DNA from: Mesorhizobium sp. B2-4-3
Lineage (GTDB): Bacteria; Pseudomonadota; Alphaproteobacteria; Rhizobiales; Rhizobiaceae
Direction: 5' to 3'
NCBI RefSeq assembly: GCF_006442815.1
Contig: NZ_VFVL01000003.1
Span: 62,001 to 126,000, forward strand
DNA length: 64,000 nt
The notes under the pieces are model-generated. The model had not been told where the DNA came from, did no database searches, and worked only from the letters and a program-made list of their open reading frames with translations. The position numbers and the translations under genes were made by a program. Each line of letters starts with the position of its first letter. Position 1 is the stretch's first letter. This document shows positions 59,678 to 64,000 of this stretch, piece after piece.

Positions 59678-59854
59678 TTCCTTCGCGCCCCCCTCTGTCC
59701 TGCCGGACATCTCCCCCATTAGGGGGGAGATTGGCGGCTTCCGCGCCCCTTACCTCTCTGCAACCTTGGAGATTGGCGAACGCCGTGACGACAGCTGATC
59801 TCCCCCCAAGTGGGGGAGATGTCCGGCAGGACAGAGGGGGGCGCCGTAGAGCGC
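59678..59854. repeat. 177-bp palindromic repeat, intergenic copy
   Basis: Left end TTCCTTCGCGCCC...CTGTCCTGCCGGACATCTCCCCC and right end GGGGGAGATGTCCGGCAGG...GGCGCCGTAGAGCGC form inverted arms of about 33 bases. Further small hairpins (CTCCCCCATTAGGGGGGAG) lie inside. A second copy of the same family lies within the downstream ATPase gene at 61929. It occupies most of the 267-base gap between the binding protein and first permease. Confidence 0.85.
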
Positions 59855-59888
59855 GACCTCAGAGGCTTGCGAACAGCGTACTTTCGCC

Positions 59889-60875
59889 ATGACCCGCGCC
59901 CTCGCCCTCCTCCACCGCCGTCTCGTCGGCAGCGTCTTCGTGCTCCTCATCGTCGTCATCGGCAGCTTCCTGCTGCTCGAAGCCGCCCCCGGTGATGCCG
60001 TCGACGCCTATATCGTCTCGACCGGCGGCGATGCCGGCATGATCGAATTGCTGCGCCATCGATGGGGCCTCGACCAGTCGGAACTGACGCGGCTAGCCAA
60101 CTACCTCTGGGCGCTGCTGCATCTCGACCTCGGCCAGTCGGTCACCTTCTCGCGGCCGATCCGCGAAATCATCTTCGAGCGCCTGCCGACCACGCTGATC
60201 CTGATGGGCAGCGCCACCGCGCTCTCCTTCTGCCTGGGCTCGGCGCTTGGCATCTATGCCGGTGCCCGGCCCGGCAGCTTTCGCGACCGCCTCCTGTCGA
60301 TCGGCTCGCTGGCGCTCTATGCCGTGCCCGGCTTCTGGCTCGGCCTTGTGCTCATCGTCGTCTTTGCCGTCGACCTGCGCTGGCTGCCGATCGGCGGCAT
60401 CGAGACCATCGCGTCGGCCAAGACCGGGCTGGCGCGGGCCCACGACATCGCCACTCATCTCGTGCTGCCGGTCTCGGCGCTCGGCTTTATTTATCTCGCG
60501 CTCTATCTGCGCATGATGCGCGCCGGCATGGCAGAGGCCTGGCGGCAGGATTTCGTGCTTGCCGCTCGAGCGCGAGGCCTGTCGCGCCGCCGCATCGTGC
60601 TTGCCCATGTTGCCCGCAACGCGCTTCTGCCCTTGGTCACCATGCTTGGCCTGCAATCGGCACAGATGCTGGGCGGCAGCGTCGTCATCGAAAGCGTTTT
60701 CGCCGTGCCGGGTCTCGGCCGCCTGGCGCAGGAAGCCGTCGCCGGACGCGACACGCCGCTGCTGCTCGGCATCATCCTGGTCAGCACCGTCCTGGTCATC
60801 ATCATCAATCTTCTGGTCGACCTCGCCTACGCTGTCCTCGATCCGCGCGTCGGCGCCAGCGAGGCAAGCGCATGA
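59889..60875 (+). CDS. Peptide/nickel-type ABC transporter permease (DppB family)
   Basis: 328 residues with six helices and DppB-type motifs: GDAVDAYIVSTGGDAGMIELLRHRWGLDQ at the periplasmic start and the EAA loop ARARGLSRRRIVLAHVARNALLPLV. No clear ribosome-binding site precedes ATG at 59889. Its stop overlaps the next permease (ATGA). Confidence 0.9.
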   Translation: MTRALALLHRRLVGSVFVLLIVVIGSFLLLEAAPGDAVDAYIVSTGGDAGMIELLRHRWGLDQSELTRLANYLWALLHLDLGQSVTFSRPIREIIFERLPTTLILMGSATALSFCLGSALGIYAGARPGSFRDRLLSIGSLALYAVPGFWLGLVLIVVFAVDLRWLPIGGIETIASAKTGLARAHDIATHLVLPVSALGFIYLALYLRMMRAGMAEAWRQDFVLAARARGLSRRRIVLAHVARNALLPLVTMLGLQSAQMLGGSVVIESVFAVPGLGRLAQEAVAGRDTPLLLGIILVSTVLVIIINLLVDLAYAVLDPRVGASEASA

Positions 60876-61702
60876 ACCGCCTGCGTCGTTTCTTGCAGAC
60901 GCCGGAGGCGATTGCCGGCGCAATCATCCTGGCCTTGCTCATCGTGATGGCGTTGGCGGCGCCGCTGCTGTTTCCCGGCGACCCGCAGGCGATCGCCGGG
61001 CCGGCGCTGCTGCCGCCGTTCCAGGACCTGTCGCTGCCGCTCGGCACCGACCGGCTCGGCCGCGACGTGCTGGCCGAGCTGTTCCATGGCGCCCGCACGT
61101 CGCTGGCGGTGGGGCTGGCGGCGGCCGCCGCTGCGCTCCTCATCGGCTCGGTCGTCGGCACTTTGGCCGGCTTTGCCGGCGGCCTGGTCGACGATGTGCT
61201 GATGCGCATCACGGATGCCTTCCAGACCGTGCCGGGCTTCCTGCTCGCGCTCGCTTTCGTCAGCATTGTTGGCCCCTCGCTCGGCGTCGTCGTCGCCGCG
61301 ATCGCGCTCGGCGCCTGGACCGGACCGGCGCGGGTGGCACGCGCGGAAGTCCTGTCGATCCGCGAGCGCGATTATGTCGCCGGCGCCCGCGTCATCGGCA
61401 TGCATCCGCTCGAAATAGCCTTTCGCGAGGTGCTGCCCAACGCCCTGCCGCCGGTGCTGGCGCTGTCCTCGGTGATCGTCGCAGCGGCGATCCTCACTGA
61501 GGCAGCGCTCTCTTTCCTCGGCCTCGGCGACCCCAACCGCGTTACCTGGGGCGGCATGATCGCCGAGGGACGTACGGTGCTGCGAACCGCTCCCTTCCTG
61601 TCGGTCGTTCCCGGTATCGCGCTGGTGCTGACCGTGCTCGGCGTCTACCTCGCCGGCGAAGGCGTGGTGGAAAGCACCGCCGTGCGCAGGAGCCTGTCGT
61701 GA
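60872..61702 (+). CDS. Peptide/nickel-type ABC transporter permease (DppC family)
   Basis: 276 residues, DppC type: LGTDRLGRDVLAELFHGARTSL, EAA loop RERDYVAGARVIGMHPLEIAFREVLPN and the ending LSFLGLGDPNRVTWGGMI. It overlaps the DppB gene by four bases and the ATPase gene by four. Confidence 0.92.
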   Translation: MNRLRRFLQTPEAIAGAIILALLIVMALAAPLLFPGDPQAIAGPALLPPFQDLSLPLGTDRLGRDVLAELFHGARTSLAVGLAAAAAALLIGSVVGTLAGFAGGLVDDVLMRITDAFQTVPGFLLALAFVSIVGPSLGVVVAAIALGAWTGPARVARAEVLSIRERDYVAGARVIGMHPLEIAFREVLPNALPPVLALSSVIVAAAILTEAALSFLGLGDPNRVTWGGMIAEGRTVLRTAPFLSVVPGIALVLTVLGVYLAGEGVVESTAVRRSLS

Positions 61703-62703
61703 CGGCGCTGCTGTCCATTCGCGATCTGTCGGTGCGCTATCGGCGCGATGGTGTGGGGGCACTGAAAGGTGTGAGCCTGCACGTCGAGGCCGGAGAGCGC
61801 CTGGCGATCATCGGCGAAAGCGGCTCGGGCAAGAGCACGCTGGCGCTGGCGGTCGCGGGGCTGTTGGCGAAGGGTGCTGTGATCGACGGAACCATCGAGT
61901 GGACGATACCAAAATCGCAAACGTCTCATTCCTTCGCGCCCCTCTCTGTCCTGCCGGACATCTCCCCCACAAGGGGGGAGATTGAGCCCTCATCGCCGCT
62001 TTCGCCAATCTCCAACGTTGTAGGAGAGATGCCGGCGGCGAAACCGCCAATCTCCCCCCTTGTGGGGGAGATGTCCGGCAGGACAGAGGGGGGCGCCGTA
62101 GAGCGCCAGCCTTCTCATCCACGCGATACCATCCCCCACCTCGGCCGTGACATCGGCTTCGTCTTCCAGGACCCCTCTTCCAGCCTCGACCCCGTAATGC
62201 CGGTCGGCAAGCAAATCGCGGAAGTAGCCCGCGCTCATCTTGGCCTCGGCTGGCCGCAATCCATGACCCTGGCCAAAACCCTGCTCGACCGCGTGCGCCT
62301 GCCTAGCCCGGACGCCGTGCTCTACGCCTACCCGCACCAGCTCTCCGGCGGCCAGAAGCAGCGCGTGGCGATTGCCGCGGCAATCGCTGCTGGACCAAAG
62401 CTCTTGATCGCCGACGAAGCGACCAGCGCCCTCGATACCATCGTCCAGGCCGAGATTGTCGCCCTGATCCGCAGGCTGGTCGCCGAGGACGGCATGACGC
62501 TGCTCTTCATCAGCCACGACATCGCGCTCGCCGCCACGCTTGCCGATCGTATCGCGGTACTGCGCCACGGCGAACTGATCGAGCTCGGCGAGACGGACCA
62601 GATCCTCAATGCGCCGCGCCATGCCTATACGCGGTCCCTGCTCGATGCCCATCTCGGCCTCGACGCCAGACCGCTGCTTGACCGGCAAGGCGCGTCGGCA
62701 TGA
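61699..62703 (+). CDS. Peptide/nickel-type ABC ATPase (DppD family) with in-frame repeat insertion
   Basis: 334 residues from GTG at 61699, overlapping the permease stop (GTGA). Walker A GESGSGKST (39-47), Q-loop GFVFQDP (Gln157), signature LSGGQKQR (215-222), Walker B LLIADEATSALD are intact. Between Walker A and the Q-loop, residues about 77-136 come from a palindromic repeat that also occurs at 59678. That stretch is Pro/Ser/Gly-rich (for example PISPLVGEMSGRTEGGAVER) and has no counterpart in normal DppD. The C-terminal oligopeptide-type tail is short. Activity is probably retained, but this needs testing. Confidence 0.88.
   Translation: MTALLSIRDLSVRYRRDGVGALKGVSLHVEAGERLAIIGESGSGKSTLALAVAGLLAKGAVIDGTIEWTIPKSQTSHSFAPLSVLPDISPTRGEIEPSSPLSPISNVVGEMPAAKPPISPLVGEMSGRTEGGAVERQPSHPRDTIPHLGRDIGFVFQDPSSSLDPVMPVGKQIAEVARAHLGLGWPQSMTLAKTLLDRVRLPSPDAVLYAYPHQLSGGQKQRVAIAAAIAAGPKLLIADEATSALDTIVQAEIVALIRRLVAEDGMTLLFISHDIALAATLADRIAVLRHGELIELGETDQILNAPRHAYTRSLLDAHLGLDARPLLDRQGASA
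61929..62106. repeat. 178-bp palindromic repeat, copy inserted in frame in the ATPase gene
   Basis: Matches the 59678 copy at both ends (TTCCTTCGCGCCC...GACATCTCCCCC and GGGGGAGATGTCCGGCAGGA...CGCCGTAGAGCGC), with a more diverged middle. It reads open in the ATPase frame throughout. Confidence 0.88.
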
Positions 62704-63476
62704 CCGTGCTTGCCGTCTCCAATCTGGCCAAGCGCTACCGTCGCGGCGGCAAGCCTTTCGCGGCGGTCGACGACGTGTCTTTCGAGATCGGCCGAGCGGA
62801 AACGCTGGCGCTCGCCGGCCCCTCCGGCAGCGGCAAATCCACCATCGCGCGGCTGGTGCTGCGTCTGATCGAGCCCGATGCCGGCCGCATCGACTTCGAA
62901 GGCGCGGATTTCCTCGCGCTGTCGGGCGCCGCGCTACGCGCCCGCCGCGCCCGCCTGCAAATGGTGTTCCAGGATCCGCTCGCCGCCTTCAATCCGCGCG
63001 CCACGGTGGCGCGCGTGCTGGACGATCCATTGCGCATTCACAACATCGCCTCGCGCGCGGAGCGTCCGCGCCGGATCGCGGCGCTGCTCGAGCGCGTCGG
63101 CCTCGACGCCAGCCTTGCCAGCCGCGCCATCCACGAGATTTCCGGCGGCCAGCGCCAGCGCGTTGCGATCGCCCGCGCCATCGCCACGCGACCGTCGCTG
63201 ATCGTCCTCGATGAGGCGGTGTCGGCGCTCGACGTATCGGTGCGCGGGCAGATCCTGGAACTGCTGCTCGACCTGCAGCGGCAGGAACGGATCGCCTATC
63301 TGTTCATTTCCCATGACCTCGGCGTCATCCGCGCCGTGGCGCACCGCATCATCGTCCTCGATTCCGGCAGGGTCGCCGAGAGCGGAGATGCCCGCGCCGT
63401 CATCGCCAACCCGCAATCGGCGATCGGCAAGGCGCTGGTGGCGGCGACGCCAAGATTGACTAGGAGCCGACCATGA
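62700..63476 (+). CDS. Peptide/nickel-type ABC ATPase (DppF family)
   Basis: 258 residues, shorter than typical DppF (about 320) because the C-terminal Cys-rich tail region is absent. Walker A GPSGSGKST, Q-loop MVFQDPLAAFNPR, signature ISGGQRQR and Walker B LIVLDEAVSALD are intact. It pairs with the DppD-like ATPase; the start overlaps that gene by ATGA. The stop codon lies in a palindromic repeat. Confidence 0.9.
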   Translation: MTVLAVSNLAKRYRRGGKPFAAVDDVSFEIGRAETLALAGPSGSGKSTIARLVLRLIEPDAGRIDFEGADFLALSGAALRARRARLQMVFQDPLAAFNPRATVARVLDDPLRIHNIASRAERPRRIAALLERVGLDASLASRAIHEISGGQRQRVAIARAIATRPSLIVLDEAVSALDVSVRGQILELLLDLQRQERIAYLFISHDLGVIRAVAHRIIVLDSGRVAESGDARAVIANPQSAIGKALVAATPRLTRSRP

Positions 63477-63517
63477 TCCCGCAAAGTGGGACCCGGTTTG
63501 CGGACAAGACCATGGTC
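63469..63517. repeat. Palindromic repeat at the 3' end of the DppF gene
   Basis: GACCATG...CCCGCAAA and TTTGCGG...CATGGTC form inverted arms. The TGA stop at 63474-63476 is inside the left arm. It resembles the frequent Mesorhizobium-type CATGATCC...GGTCAAAC intergenic repeat. Confidence 0.75.
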
Positions 63518-63540
63518 AAACAACAACATCAGGACACGCC

Positions 63541-64000
63541 ATGACCGATCCCGAATCCGCCAGAGCCGAAAAGCTGTCGGGCGAGCTCGACTCCGCCTTC
63601 CGCAACCGCGCCGACCTCTACCGCCTTTTCCTCGAAGAGCTGACCGCCGAGATCGGCGCCGAGAAGGCCGAGGCGGTGATGATCCGCAGCATCGAGAAGC
63701 GCGGCCGGGAGGTCGCGGCGGCGGCCTTCGCCGGCTTCGGCCCCAATGACGCGCCGGCGATCGGCGAAGCGTTTCTCGCCGTCAGCCCGGATGGCGGGCG
63801 CATGTATCCCACCGATGTCGAGCGAGGGCAGGACCACATCGCCTTCAAGGTGAAGCGCTGCCCGCTGAAAGACGCCTGGATCGAAGCCGGCGTCGGCGAG
63901 GGAAAACTCGCCACGCTCTGCCGCATCGCCGGCGCCTTCGACCGCGGCCTGTTCGAGGCGACCGGCGTGCGCTTCGCCAATATCACCTGGACGCCTGGCC
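63541..64000 (+). CDS. L-2-amino-thiazoline-4-carboxylic acid hydrolase-like protein, cut by window edge
   Basis: 153 codons visible from ATG at 63541; the 3' end is beyond the window. The sequence (RSIEKRGREVAAAAFAG, GRMYPTDVERGQDHIAFKVKRCPLKDAW, ATLCRIAGAFDRG) fits the ATC-hydrolase family, one step in the Pseudomonas conversion of a thiazoline to cysteine. Many family members have other, unknown roles. It follows a peptide-type importer on the same strand, so hydrolysis of the imported compound is a reasonable inference. Confidence 0.7.
   Translation, partial: MTDPESARAEKLSGELDSAFRNRADLYRLFLEELTAEIGAEKAEAVMIRSIEKRGREVAAAAFAGFGPNDAPAIGEAFLAVSPDGGRMYPTDVERGQDHIAFKVKRCPLKDAWIEAGVGEGKLATLCRIAGAFDRGLFEATGVRFANITWTPG

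Overview
The window is high-GC DNA from an alphaproteobacterium, most likely Mesorhizobium or a close relative in the Rhizobiales. This is inferred from the density of ABC transporters, the split carbon-phosphorus lyase locus, and many short palindromic intergenic repeats of the kind rhizobia carry. I saw no tRNA, rRNA, CRISPR array, phage genes, transposase or replication origin. It reads as a chromosome or chromid stretch devoted to nutrient uptake and catabolism.

Layout. (1) 1-9192: a 5'-truncated zur, a glyceraldehyde-phosphate reductase-like AKR, and a LacI-controlled sugar locus (Gfo/Idh oxidoreductase, isomerase, ATPase, two permeases, binding protein) with mirror-image operators in the divergent promoter. 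(2) 9189-10616: gnd. (3) 10739-14055: a copper operon (DUF2946, PCuAC, YcnI, CopC-CopD fusion) with a six-copy 14-bp tandem repeat before copCD. (4) 14259-21985: an acid-sugar locus with a GntR regulator carrying two winged-helix domains, altronate dehydratase, a ribose-type ABC importer and a zinc dehydrogenase. (5) 22273-33933: phosphonate locus phnF / phnGHI, phnJKL, an acetyltransferase, a 2H phosphoesterase-like gene and phnCDE1E2, with Pho boxes and a candidate PhnF operator. (6) 33999-41680: two divergent operons of TIM-barrel isomerases, a Gfo/Idh oxidoreductase, an enolase-superfamily dehydratase, a FadR-type GntR regulator and a 2-hydroxyacid dehydrogenase. (7) 41727-46786: amidase, GFA protein, an MFS exporter divergent from an AraC regulator, and small secreted proteins. 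(8) 46833-52524: a polyol/sugar ABC importer with two ATPases and a small membrane protein. (9) 52879-56307: TetR, then two genes matching the two halves of plant Tm-1, then a cupin. (10) 56484-64000: an M24 peptidase divergent from a peptide/nickel-type ABC importer, ending in a truncated thiazoline-carboxylate hydrolase-like gene.

How the parts connect. A FadR-type operator pattern, TGGT-N3-ACCA or near it, occurs twice in each of three separate regulatory regions: upstream of regions 6, 8 and 10. The only ordinary FadR-type regulator visible lies in region 6, so one regulon may span acid-sugar catabolism, a sugar/polyol importer and peptide uptake. The phosphonate locus shows both phosphate-starvation (Pho box) and PhnF-type control. 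Three ABC operons carry a hairpin just after the binding-protein gene, a common way to make more binding protein than membrane components.

The most unusual object is a roughly 178-bp palindromic repeat inserted in frame in the DppD-like ATPase gene (61929-62106). A sister copy lies 2.2 kb upstream, between genes. It adds about 60 residues between the Walker A and Q-loop regions without breaking the reading frame.
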